The notes beneath the pieces were generated by a model. It had not been told where the DNA came from, searched no databases, and was given only the letters and a program-made list of their open reading frames with translations. This document shows positions 25,235-32,683 of a stretch of DNA of 64,000 nucleotides, piece after piece. The translations under genes were made by a program, and so were the position numbers. Every line of letters begins with the position of its first letter. Position 1 is the first letter of the stretch. This DNA is from Thiogranum sp. (GTDB taxonomy: Bacteria > Pseudomonadota > Gammaproteobacteria > DSM-19610), in NCBI GenBank assembly GCA_030148775.1, contig JASBST010000015.1, forward strand, positions 19,022-83,021. Reading direction: 5' to 3'.

Positions 25235-25446
25235 GCGGCGCCCTTCCGACGCTGCGCGTACCACCGGGGCAGATCCAGCAGCTGCTGGGCGGTCCATTTC
25301 GGAGAATCACCGAGATAAAACGCTGGTTTAGGGAATTCGCCTTTTCGGGTTCTTAGCCAGATTGTCTTGCGCGACCCGTATCCGCGAGCGACCAATTCTT
25401 TGTAGCCAAACACCCGCAGCGGATCGATTGCCGACTGCTGTTCCAT
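25231..25446 (-). CDS. AlpA-family DNA-binding regulator / excisionase-like
   Basis: The protein has 71 residues with a single winged-helix domain of the AlpA/MerR type: FGYKELVARGYGSRKTIWLR, FPKPAFYLGDSPKWTAQQLL. In P4-like elements AlpA activates or accompanies excision, and it may also regulate the downstream replication genes. It heads the overlapping primase-helicase operon, 85 bp after the DUF2285-like gene, so this gap may contain a promoter. Confidence 0.8.
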   Translation of the reverse strand: MEQQSAIDPLRVFGYKELVARGYGSRKTIWLRTRKGEFPKPAFYLGDSPKWTAQQLLDLPRWYAQRRKGAA

Positions 25447-25531
25447 ACTGCTTCCTCCGCATCTCTGTTGTTACGATGCGAGACTTTTGCAGCTTCACCG
25501 CTGCCGCAATAGGAAAAATAACAGGCGGCGC

Positions 25532-26356
25532 TTATTTTTCCCGTGCTCTACCGGAGAGCGCCGATACCAGCCAATAGTCGCTGTCACGCAGCAGCCTTGC
25601 GGCCTTCAGCTGCTGCCGTGCCTTTCTCGATGCACTGTAATCCGGATAGTTATTTGCGTCGCCGGGATAAAGCACCTCGACCATTTTTTGGATGTCAGCC
25701 CCAGCGAAGTCTGCGTCTAGCAGCCGAAGATAGATCGGGTATTTTTTCAACTGGTTGCGGCGCTCAGGTATTGGAGCAAAAGTGCCTTGAATTGTGAACC
25801 TCTCAATCCTATCGAGCAGCTGTGCTCTCACCACCTCCAACTGCTTATCGATAGACTGATTTATATCGAACGCATAGATCGGCATGTGCTGGAACCGCAT
25901 GAAGTAGCCCGACTCGTCAATAGTCACATACCAAGGCGGCAGGCTGTCTTCCGTTGCCCAGTCAGAAAAATCGACGTAATACGGTAACGGCGAGATTGGA
26001 TCGCACGGTATCGGCTCCATCTTGTAGTGTCGGGTCATGTATTCAGCGAACGACAGCACACACCAATCGTCAATACCGTCCCTCTTTAACCGCTGTTCAT
26101 ACTCGTGCAGCGTCTCGCCGGCAGATGCCGGCGGATTGCAATAGAAATTGTCCAACTGCCCTTCGAGGCTGGGCGCTCCCTCCCACTTTCCATTTTTCAC
26201 GCCGACAATCGGGTCGCTGTCCGGCAGTGCGGCAAAGTGCGCGTAATCCCTTTGATACTCCGGGTTCCGCCGCAGAAACTCCCAGGCCCATTCCCGCGCT
26301 TCCAGGGTTTGGGTGTACGCTGATTCGTTCTGCCAATCTGGCCGCCAGCCGCTCAT
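25532..26356 (-). CDS. DUF6499/DUF2285-like island protein
   Basis: From ATG 26356 the protein has 274 residues. The N-terminus (WQNESAYTQTLEAREWAWEF, LRRNPEYQRDY) is the entry motif of DUF6499 proteins. The C-terminus (YPIYLRLLDADFAGADIQKM, YSASRKARQQLKAARLLRD) has the helical pattern of DUF2285/T6SS_DBD-type DNA-binding domains found on integrative elements. A regulatory role is likely. The ATG overlaps the integrase stop (ATGA), so it is translated with the integrase. Confidence 0.7.
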   Translation of the reverse strand: MSGWRPDWQNESAYTQTLEAREWAWEFLRRNPEYQRDYAHFAALPDSDPIVGVKNGKWEGAPSLEGQLDNFYCNPPASAGETLHEYEQRLKRDGIDDWCVLSFAEYMTRHYKMEPIPCDPISPLPYYVDFSDWATEDSLPPWYVTIDESGYFMRFQHMPIYAFDINQSIDKQLEVVRAQLLDRIERFTIQGTFAPIPERRNQLKKYPIYLRLLDADFAGADIQKMVEVLYPGDANNYPDYSASRKARQQLKAARLLRDSDYWLVSALSGRAREK

Positions 26357-27543
26357 ACCGCCCCCACAACCAGCCCGGCTAAGAATTCGGACCACAAGAG
26401 CAATGCGGCCTGCTTCTCCGTGTCGTAGCTGTGCCGGTCGTAGACGGCGGTTATGTCGCGCTCAGCATGGTTGAGGATTTTTTTTATTACCAAACGGCTG
26501 ACGCCCATGCCGGCCATGTGGCTGGCTGCGGTGCGCCGCAAATCGTGCGGCGTCCAATGCTCAATGGCTAGGTGCTCGCGGTTGTTGCGCACTGCCCTGT
26601 CGATGGCGCTGTCCGCCATTACACCCCCGGTTCTCGGTGACGGCAGCACGAGCTTGCTGCCGCCAGCGGCTTCCTCGGCCTGCCGCAACAGCTCTAGCGC
26701 CAGCGGCGACAGCGGTACACGGTGGCTTTGCCGGTTCTTCACATGCGCTGCCGGTATCGTCCACCAGCCGGCTTTTAGGTCGATTTCCGACCACTCAGCC
26801 AGCAGCCATTCTTGCTTGCGCTGCGCGGTGGCGAGCATTAGCTTCAACAGCAGCCTGATCTGTTCGGCCATGTCGGCGGTTTCGAGCGACGGCCACAGCG
26901 CCTTGATCTCAACGGCACTCAATACCCGGTCGCGGGTGGCTTCCTTGTACCGCTGAATATTGGTTGCCGGATTCATTTCCAACAGGTCGCGCTGAATCGA
27001 CCAATTGAACAGCCTGCGGACGCAACTGTGCGCCCGATTGGCAGCCACAGGGCCGCGCTCTGCGATTCGGTCGAGTACAGCTATTACATGTCGGCGGCGG
27101 ATGTCCTGCGCCTTTTCATCGCGCCATGCGGAGATAAAGTCGCGCTCGAGAATTTCACGGTCGCGCCGGCCGTCGTCCTTTTTGTTAATGGCGTAGCGTA
27201 GCAGGAACAGCTCGGCAACAACCTCGAAGGTGGGCGACGCCTTGCGCTCGTTGCGGGCTTCTCCCGGGTCGATATTTTGCAGCAGCAGGCCGAGTATCTG
27301 CCGGCCGGTTTCGGCTGCATCAGCCAGCGACAAGGCCGGATAGCGTCCAATAGTGTAGGGAGGGCGATGCTTGCCGTTCTTGGTGTAGGTGACGCACCAG
27401 GATTTCGTGCCGCTACGGCGTACTCTGAGCACCAGGGCCTGGCCCTTATCAAAGTAGCCATAATCGAAGTAATCGACGCGCTCAGTGTCCATCGGCGGTT
27501 TGACGGCTTTCACCCATCTGGCTGTAAACTGTTGGGCGGGCAT
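26353..27543 (-). CDS. P4-type tyrosine integrase
   Basis: The protein has 396 residues. The N-terminal DUF4102-type arm-binding region is KGQALVLRVRRSGTKSWCVT. The catalytic domain shows the first Arg in ATAQRKQEWLLAEW, His-x-x-Arg in HDLRRTAASHMAG, the second His in ILNHAERD and the Tyr nucleophile in ITAVYDRHSY. It catalyses recombination between tRNA-Asn and the circular element. The gene lies about 330 bp inside attR and reads inward. GAGGG precedes the ATG. Confidence 0.95.
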   Translation of the reverse strand: MPAQQFTARWVKAVKPPMDTERVDYFDYGYFDKGQALVLRVRRSGTKSWCVTYTKNGKHRPPYTIGRYPALSLADAAETGRQILGLLLQNIDPGEARNERKASPTFEVVAELFLLRYAINKKDDGRRDREILERDFISAWRDEKAQDIRRRHVIAVLDRIAERGPVAANRAHSCVRRLFNWSIQRDLLEMNPATNIQRYKEATRDRVLSAVEIKALWPSLETADMAEQIRLLLKLMLATAQRKQEWLLAEWSEIDLKAGWWTIPAAHVKNRQSHRVPLSPLALELLRQAEEAAGGSKLVLPSPRTGGVMADSAIDRAVRNNREHLAIEHWTPHDLRRTAASHMAGMGVSRLVIKKILNHAERDITAVYDRHSYDTEKQAALLLWSEFLAGLVVGAV

Positions 27544-27876
27544 AATGGGTCCCTCGTCGCTGGTTGTGCCCGGTCTCAGCCGCCGAGCTGGCTTTGTTAC
27601 CCGGCCTGATGTGGCGCACCGACGGGGTTTGCTTTGTTGCTCGGCTTGCTGTTGGCCGAGACCGGGGCCGTCGTGTCACTGGGTTTGCTTTTTCGGGGTG
27701 TCCGGGTAACACACGGGTAACAAACTGACTGAAACTATATGCAACATTCCATACTGTCGCAAGGCGTTTCTTTATGTTTCGATAAGTCCTAACTAATTGG
27801 TAATACAGACTGTTTTTTGACATCAACCGACATCCTAAGTGACTGACAGCAAAGGCGGTTTTTTGACGGTTAAAGA
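27544..27876. other. Non-coding stretch between integrase and attR
   Basis: These 333 bases hold no convincing gene; frames found there lack starts with RBS and read through att. They should contain the integrase promoter and arm-type integrase binding sites. The word GGTAACA occurs near 27714 (with GGGTAACAAA following at 27713-27722), and GGGTAAC recurs near the left end at 19079-19093, which might be arm sites; this is tentative. Confidence 0.4.
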
Positions 27877-27923
27877 GACTGTTAATCACTAGGTCGGCAG
27901 TTCGAGCCTGTCCCGGGGAGCCA
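27877..27923 (+). repeat. attR, 47-bp direct repeat
   Basis: It is an exact copy of 18984-19030. It is a displaced tRNA-Asn 3' half without a 5' half, marking the right end of the island. Confidence 0.97.
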
Positions 27924-27943
27924 TTTCGCAACAACTGATTCAA

Positions 27944-27968
27944 GGCCGGTGCAGACCGGCCTTTTTTT
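27944..27968 (+). terminator. Original chromosomal tRNA-Asn terminator
   Basis: GGCCGGT (27944-27950), loop GCAG, ACCGGCC (27955-27961), then seven T. It lies just after attR, where the tRNA ended before integration. Confidence 0.85.
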
Positions 27969-28052
27969 GCATCCCGCGCGACGGCGTGGTTGAAAGCAGC
28001 GCAGACACCCCCATAGTTAAAACAAGTTCCTCTGTTCACAAGGAGTGCAGTC

Positions 28053-28238
28053 ATGGTGACCGGTGTGGTATTAATACTGGCGGGGATCCTGCTATTGGTC
28101 TATCCCCAGTTGCTGGCCATTGTCGTGGCCGGCCTGTTACTGGTCGCCGGCGTGCTGACGATTTCCGTCGCCCGCTTCAACCGCCGCCACCGGCGGCATT
28201 TCGACAACCCCACCGTGGAATTCTTTTTCAGGTATTGA
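28053..28238 (+). CDS. Small membrane protein, DUF3096-like
   Basis: The 61-residue protein has two close hydrophobic helices (VTGVVLILAGILLLVYPQLL and AIVVAGLLLVAGVLTISVA) and a basic tail (RFNRRHRRHFDN). The repeated GxLLLxxP-LLAIxVAxLLL pattern resembles DUF3096. AGGAG precedes the ATG. It is followed after one base by the DUF2892-type gene, so the two form an operon. Function is unknown. Confidence 0.7.
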   Translation: MVTGVVLILAGILLLVYPQLLAIVVAGLLLVAGVLTISVARFNRRHRRHFDNPTVEFFFRY

Positions 28239-28239
28239 T

Positions 28240-28473
28240 ATGTCCGTGGAAAGAGCGATGTTTGCGTTTGGCGGCGTGATGGTAATGCTGAGTGCATTGC
28301 TGGCGCTGTTTCACAACCCCAACTGGAACTGGTTAACCCTGTTTATCGGTTTCAATTGCCTGCAGAGTTCGTTTACCGGTTTCTGCCCGCCCGCGTTCCT
28401 GATGCGAAAACTGGGCCTGAAAACCGAAGCCGAGCAGGCGCGCGCAGAGAGCGGCGACCCGTCATCGGTCTGA
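28240..28473 (+). CDS. DUF2892 (YgaP-type membrane domain) protein
   Basis: The protein has 77 residues. It carries the DUF2892 pattern: VERAMFAFGGVMVMLSALL, a second helix WLTLFIGFNCLQSSFTGFCP, and LMRKLGLK. DUF2892 occurs alone or fused to rhodanese domains (YgaP). The Cys in TGFCPP is conserved in many members. Here it stands alone with a short hydrophilic tail. A role in sulfur metabolism is suspected for the family, not proven. Confidence 0.85.
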   Translation: MSVERAMFAFGGVMVMLSALLALFHNPNWNWLTLFIGFNCLQSSFTGFCPPAFLMRKLGLKTEAEQARAESGDPSSV

Positions 28474-28489
28474 GGTCCGTATCGCCGCG

Positions 28490-31093
28490 TTATCGCGGCG
28501 GACGGCGGTATTCGCGGGTGATGCCCTTGCCGTCCAGGCAGGCGACGCGGTCGCTGTCCTCCAGTTTGCAGCTCATGGCGTATTCGGTGACCTGCCAGTC
28601 CTTGCCGGCACCCGCGCCGCTTTCGCCGACCAGCTTCACCAGCGTCTTGTAGGACATTTCGAACAGGCCTTCCGGCGAAAACCCGCTGAGTTCGCTTTCG
28701 ACCTTGTACAAGGCGTTACCGTACTGCGTCTTGACGTTCTGCGGCACGCTTACGCAACTGATGTCAGCGCCTTCGCTCTTGCAATAGGTGGTCTCCGAAG
28801 GCAGTAACGACGCCGGTTTGTTACCGCTGTTCCAACGTCCGCCCAGGATCAAGGCGCGGACTTCGGCGGCAGTCGCCCGCGCCGGCGCCCCGGCCGCAGC
28901 GGTTCGGGTCTTCGGCTGTGACGGTGTCACTTGGGCGACGGAAGGCGCAGCAGTGGGCGCAGCGTGAGTAGGCGCGGCGACGGCAGACGCGGCGGGAGTA
29001 GACACGGTGCCTGCGCCCCCGGACTGGGCACGGGCCAGTCGGCTGGAGTAGCGCTGCTGCGCCGCCGCGCGCAATTGTTCCCGTCGCGCCGCTATGGAAA
29101 CCGCATCAGGCGTTTTAGTGGCACTATCGGGTGACGCCGGCGGCGAAACTCCAGTTGACGCCGCGGCGCTGGCGGGCTGCTCGCCGGCCGACTTGTCTGC
29201 CGCCTGCGATGGCCGGGTGGCGGCAGCCGTATCGCGCGCCTCCGGCGGCGAATCCGCGGCGTCGGCGGAGCGGGCGGCCTCGCTCGCAGGCGAGGAAGCA
29301 CCGGCGGAGTGCGGCGTTTCGGCGGCCGACAGGTCGGTTTTGGCGGCCGCGGCGGCACCCTCCGCAGCCTGTGGCGCAGCCTCGGCGTCAGCCACCCGCG
29401 GGGTATCGCCGGCCGCTGATTGTTCCTGATCCGGTGTCGGTCCCTCTCCAACGGCCGCAGGGGCAGTGTCTACCGCCGATCCCGATCCGCTGGCGTCGTC
29501 CTCGGGGCGGCTACGCTGAATCGTGCCTTTCTCGCCGTCCCTCGTGCCGGGAGCGTCGACGGCGGACTCCGACGCACCTGGGGAACCAGTGGCCGGTTCG
29601 GCGCTCGCGGCCAGATCCGCGGGCGACGTCGACGGCTGAGGTGACCCGGGCCGATCCTGCGGTACGCTGCTGCGATCCGGCGCGGCCTGTTGTTGTTGCG
29701 GGCCGCTCCCGACGAAATACGCGGCGATGGCGGCCAGCACAAAAACCGCCATCACCAAGTAGCCTTTACGGGCGGACTTTGTCTCAGCAGGGTTCGTCTG
29801 CGCGGATCTGTGCGGCCGGATCAGCGCGTCGGGATCCACGGGAGGCGGAGGATAACGTTGCGCGGTGCCCGGCGGTTTTCTGCGCCCGCGAGCGCGAACA
29901 GCGGCTGCGGCTGTGCTGTCACCCCCGGGCTGCGCCACGCGTGCGCGACTGCCCGGCATGTTGCCGCTGTCCAGATGAATTCCAGGTGACAGCCGCGATC
30001 CGCCACGCTGACCCGCGGCCGCCCGCTGTTGCACGGATTGCGCCGCCGCCGTCGACGCCTCCACCGCTTTGGGTACCGCCCCGGCTTTTGCCTCCGCTTC
30101 GGTCTGAGCCACGGCTTCGGTCTGCGCCACCTCCTTTGTCTTTGCCGCCGGTTCTACAATGCTGCCGGGACGGGGCAGCACGCGGGGTTTGTGAGTCCGA
30201 TCCCCGGACTGCGCCGACAACACCTGCTGTGCCGACAACACCTGCTCGTCGATCAACGGCTGCGGAGCCAGGAGGTGCTCTTCGACCAATCCGTCGATCA
30301 CGGCCCGGGCGTCGGCGCCGGTCAATTGATGCTTGCGCTCCATGCCGCCATAGAGGAACAGCCGGTTGGCTATCAGGTTGATCCGTCGCGGCGTGCCCGC
30401 GCTGTAACGGTAAATGAGTATCAGCGCCTCCTCGTCGATCGAGGGGTCGCCCTGCCACCCCACTTTGCCGAGACGGTGCTCGATATAGTCGATTGTCTCG
30501 TCCAGGCCCAGCGGTTCCAGCGTGGTGGCCGCCACGAGCCGCTGCTGCAAGTGTTCCATGCCAGGAGAATGGATCAGCTCGAGCAGTTTCTCCTGCCCGA
30601 CCAGACAGATCTGCAACAACAGCTGATACTGGTACTGGAGATTGGCCAACAGGCGCAATTCTTCCAAGGCGCCGGCCGAAAGCCCCTGGGCTTCGTCGAC
30701 GATGAGCATGGCACGCTGACCACCGCGGAGTTTCTTGACCAGAAAAGCCTCGATCTCCAGCACCAGTGCGGCTTTGTCCAGCCGCTCGGCCTGAATCCCG
30801 AACGCGTTGGCGACCATGTGCAGCAGATCGCGTGATTCCAATTGGGTGCTGGTGAGGGTGGCCACCTGCACTTGGCTGCGGTCCAGCGTGGCGAGGATTT
30901 CGCTGATCAAGGTCGTTTTGCCAGTGCCCGGACCGCCACTGATGGCGATGAAGCCCTCGCCCTGATAAATGGCATAGTCCAGATAGGCCTTGGCACTGGC
31001 GTAACTGGTATGGTGAAGAGAAAAACGATAATCCGGGCCCAACCGGAACGGTTCGCCGCTGAATCCGTAAAAACTTCTGTAAACGTCGAGCAT
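28490..31093 (-). CDS. ExeA/XrtA-associated-type AAA ATPase with long C-terminal extension
   Basis: The protein has 867 residues. The first 270 match the ExeA/GspA-like ATPase found in PEP-CTERM/EPS loci: YRSFYGFSGEPFRLGPDY, Walker A GGPGTGKT (53-60), Walker B MLIVDEAQGL (D133-E134), and GTPRRINLIANRLFLYGG. Then come a low-complexity Ala/Pro linker, one helix at about 443-460 (YLVMAVFVLAAIAAYFVG), a further Ala/Ser-rich stretch, and a conserved-looking 110-residue periplasmic end with four Cys (ETTYCKSEGADISCVS, EYAMSCKLEDSDRVACLD). It probably energises or senses export at the envelope. No exosortase is in the window. Typical relatives are near 270 residues, so the extension is notable. Confidence 0.8.
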   Translation of the reverse strand: MLDVYRSFYGFSGEPFRLGPDYRFSLHHTSYASAKAYLDYAIYQGEGFIAISGGPGTGKTTLISEILATLDRSQVQVATLTSTQLESRDLLHMVANAFGIQAERLDKAALVLEIEAFLVKKLRGGQRAMLIVDEAQGLSAGALEELRLLANLQYQYQLLLQICLVGQEKLLELIHSPGMEHLQQRLVAATTLEPLGLDETIDYIEHRLGKVGWQGDPSIDEEALILIYRYSAGTPRRINLIANRLFLYGGMERKHQLTGADARAVIDGLVEEHLLAPQPLIDEQVLSAQQVLSAQSGDRTHKPRVLPRPGSIVEPAAKTKEVAQTEAVAQTEAEAKAGAVPKAVEASTAAAQSVQQRAAAGQRGGSRLSPGIHLDSGNMPGSRARVAQPGGDSTAAAAVRARGRRKPPGTAQRYPPPPVDPDALIRPHRSAQTNPAETKSARKGYLVMAVFVLAAIAAYFVGSGPQQQQAAPDRSSVPQDRPGSPQPSTSPADLAASAEPATGSPGASESAVDAPGTRDGEKGTIQRSRPEDDASGSGSAVDTAPAAVGEGPTPDQEQSAAGDTPRVADAEAAPQAAEGAAAAAKTDLSAAETPHSAGASSPASEAARSADAADSPPEARDTAAATRPSQAADKSAGEQPASAAASTGVSPPASPDSATKTPDAVSIAARREQLRAAAQQRYSSRLARAQSGGAGTVSTPAASAVAAPTHAAPTAAPSVAQVTPSQPKTRTAAAGAPARATAAEVRALILGGRWNSGNKPASLLPSETTYCKSEGADISCVSVPQNVKTQYGNALYKVESELSGFSPEGLFEMSYKTLVKLVGESGAGAGKDWQVTEYAMSCKLEDSDRVACLDGKGITREYRRPPR
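30210..30245 (-). repeat. Two 18-bp tandem copies within the ATPase linker
   Basis: Units at 30210-30227 and 30228-30245 differ by one base and encode a duplicated VLSAQ segment. It is a small in-frame expansion in the low-complexity linker. Confidence 0.85.
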
Positions 31094-31355
31094 AGTGGAT
31101 TATGGGTCCCGATATAACCAGCTGCAGACCAAGCATACGTCGCCTCGGCGGCGATAGCGACAGCTTACTACATTCCTCTCTAGCAAATTATCGCAACCTT
31201 AGGAAGAATCATCAAAATTCATGTCAGATTTGGCTGATAGCCGAGACCGGACCGGTGCGGCGGCGAAAAAGCTTGACTTGAACCTCTCCAGCCCGGATTC
31301 TAGAGCCCGAGCAAGCAGTTACCTGTCGCACCGCCCGGATTTAGAGGCTGAAATA

Positions 31356-31691
31356 GTGAGAAAAAATCCCGTCATTCAGTTTCTGGCCTGGTTTCTGCTC
31401 CTGAACCCGCCGTTGTTCGCCCAGGACGCCATCCAGATCGAAATCGACAGCGCGCCGGTGGAAGTGGAAATCCCGAAACCGGACACCCCTGCCCGTCAGC
31501 CGGAACCGGCGCCCGCGCCGAAACAGGCACAAACCCCGACACCGCCGCCGGAACAAAAAGCGGAAAAGGACAGTGGTCGCGGCTATGGCGTGGCTATCGG
31601 TATCGGCGCACTGGTAGCCGGCCTGCTGGCGGCGCTGGCCGGCGGAGGTGGCGGCAGCGGTGGAGGCGGCTCTACACCGCAGCATCCCTAG
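31356..31691 (+). CDS. Secreted Pro-rich, Gly-tailed small protein opposite the EPS operon
   Basis: From GTG 31356 (AGAGG upstream) the protein has 111 residues: a signal peptide (VIQFLAWFLLLNPPLFAQ), an acidic part (IQIEIDSAPVEVEIPKP), a Pro/Gln linker (EPAPAPKQAQTPTPPPEQK) and a C-terminal hydrophobic Gly-rich segment (VAIGIGALVAGLLAALAGG, then GGSGGGGS). An ATG at 31221 would add 45 hydrophilic residues before the signal and is less likely. It is the only plus-strand gene between 28.5 and 59 kb and overlaps the Wzz 3' end by four bases. Function is unknown; an envelope anchor or spacer is plausible. Confidence 0.6.
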   Translation: MRKNPVIQFLAWFLLLNPPLFAQDAIQIEIDSAPVEVEIPKPDTPARQPEPAPAPKQAQTPTPPPEQKAEKDSGRGYGVAIGIGALVAGLLAALAGGGGGSGGGGSTPQHP

Positions 31692-32683
31692 CCACGGGCC
31701 GTCGTACACGCGGCCGCTGCCTGACCGACGGGGCGACGCGTCGCATTGAGCAGCAGCGCCGTCAGAATACCGATGAACAAACCAGCCAGTGTACCCAGGA
31801 TCACCATCGAGAGAATATTCGGTCTGAACGGATCCTTCGGCGCCACGGCCTTGTCGATGACTTTGAAGGCGTAATCCTGATGGATGTTGGCGAGAATGAT
31901 TTTTTTCATTTCCGATTCTATCAGGCGGTGCAACACCTGCTGCAGTTCAACGACCGAGGTACGCGCCAACTGTTCCTGTAAATACGCGATGGCGCCGTTG
32001 GACGTTTCCACGGCCTGCTGCCGAAGTTCGGCGTTGACATCCGCAACCATGGCATTGGCCCATCGCGCAGCGAGTTCGGGGTCGCTCCACTCCACCGACA
32101 AGGTGACCAGTCCGGTGCCGCGATCCCTTCGAATATAGCGCACGTCTTCGTCGAATTTTTCATACGCGTCCCACAGCGTGGGCACCTCCTTCTCCGGCAC
32201 CCCTGTCTTCCAATGCCCCGCATCACTGTCCCAAAGATTCGCGAACAGCACCGGCAGCAGTTTGTTCTCGCGAATGAACTGTTCGGTGAATTGACGCGAT
32301 CGCAGCGTCGCTATCGATTCCTCGCGGCGGTCTTTTTGGTTAAATTTGATCCCCGCCAGGGCGGCGAGATTGCCGAAATCGCCCAGCGGCAAGGAATCGC
32401 GCGGGGCATCGTCCAGATCCGTGACCGGCGACACCAGCACTTCGGCGCGATAGAGCGGGGTCATCAACAGCGCGGCGGCGGACGAGATCAGTGCGGCCAG
32501 CAGGGTCAGACCCAGAATTAATCGTCGATGACGGCTTAATACCTGCCAGGTATCGGCAAGACTGATCTCGTCTTCGGCGCGTCCATCGGAGACGCGACCA
32601 AACACCACCTCGCCGACCTGGCGCGTTGCCTCGGCCTCCAGGCGTGGCGGCATCTTTCCGCCCGGATCGCGGCGGGCATACAT
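31688..32683 (-). CDS. Wzz-type chain length determinant / polysaccharide co-polymerase (PCP)
   Basis: The protein has 331 residues from ATG 32683, which overlaps the exporter stop (ATGA). Two helices flank a periplasmic coiled domain: RLILGLTLLAALISSAAALL near residue 60 and ILSMVILGTLAGLFIGILTA near the end, with the Pro-containing motif VAPKDPFRPN before the second. It sets chain length with the polymerase and links to the outer-membrane exporter. There is no kinase domain. A GTAGGGG sequence precedes the start. A second Wzz-like gene lies at 55920. Confidence 0.88.
   Translation of the reverse strand: MYARRDPGGKMPPRLEAEATRQVGEVVFGRVSDGRAEDEISLADTWQVLSRHRRLILGLTLLAALISSAAALLMTPLYRAEVLVSPVTDLDDAPRDSLPLGDFGNLAALAGIKFNQKDRREESIATLRSRQFTEQFIRENKLLPVLFANLWDSDAGHWKTGVPEKEVPTLWDAYEKFDEDVRYIRRDRGTGLVTLSVEWSDPELAARWANAMVADVNAELRQQAVETSNGAIAYLQEQLARTSVVELQQVLHRLIESEMKKIILANIHQDYAFKVIDKAVAPKDPFRPNILSMVILGTLAGLFIGILTALLLNATRRPVGQAAAACTTARG

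Larger units (their letters stand above)
18984..27923. mobile_element. Integrative element (phage-satellite-like island) in tRNA-Asn, about 8.9 kb
   Basis: It is bounded by perfect 47-bp direct repeats, the first being the 3' half of tRNA-Asn. Its content, read from the right end, is: tyrosine integrase, a DUF6499/DUF2285-like protein, AlpA-like regulator, a small protein, PriCT_2-type primase, RecA-fold helicase, three phage-type hypotheticals, a Nu1-like terminase small subunit, two small proteins, a broken GNAT gene and one further small protein. There are no capsid, portal, tail or lysis genes. This set matches small satellites or replicating islands that depend on a helper, but no helper-hijacking gene is recognised. 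Most genes read leftward, from integrase toward the tRNA. Confidence 0.92.

Noticed and set aside
27482..28054. A 190-codon minus-strand frame running across attR
   Set aside because: It has no RBS or motif and crosses the att site and terminator; its composition is that of non-coding sequence.
29131..31136. Long Arg/Pro/Ala-rich frames on both strands across the ATPase gene
   Set aside because: They overlap the ATPase, whose Walker motifs fix the true frame; the others are GC-rich low complexity.
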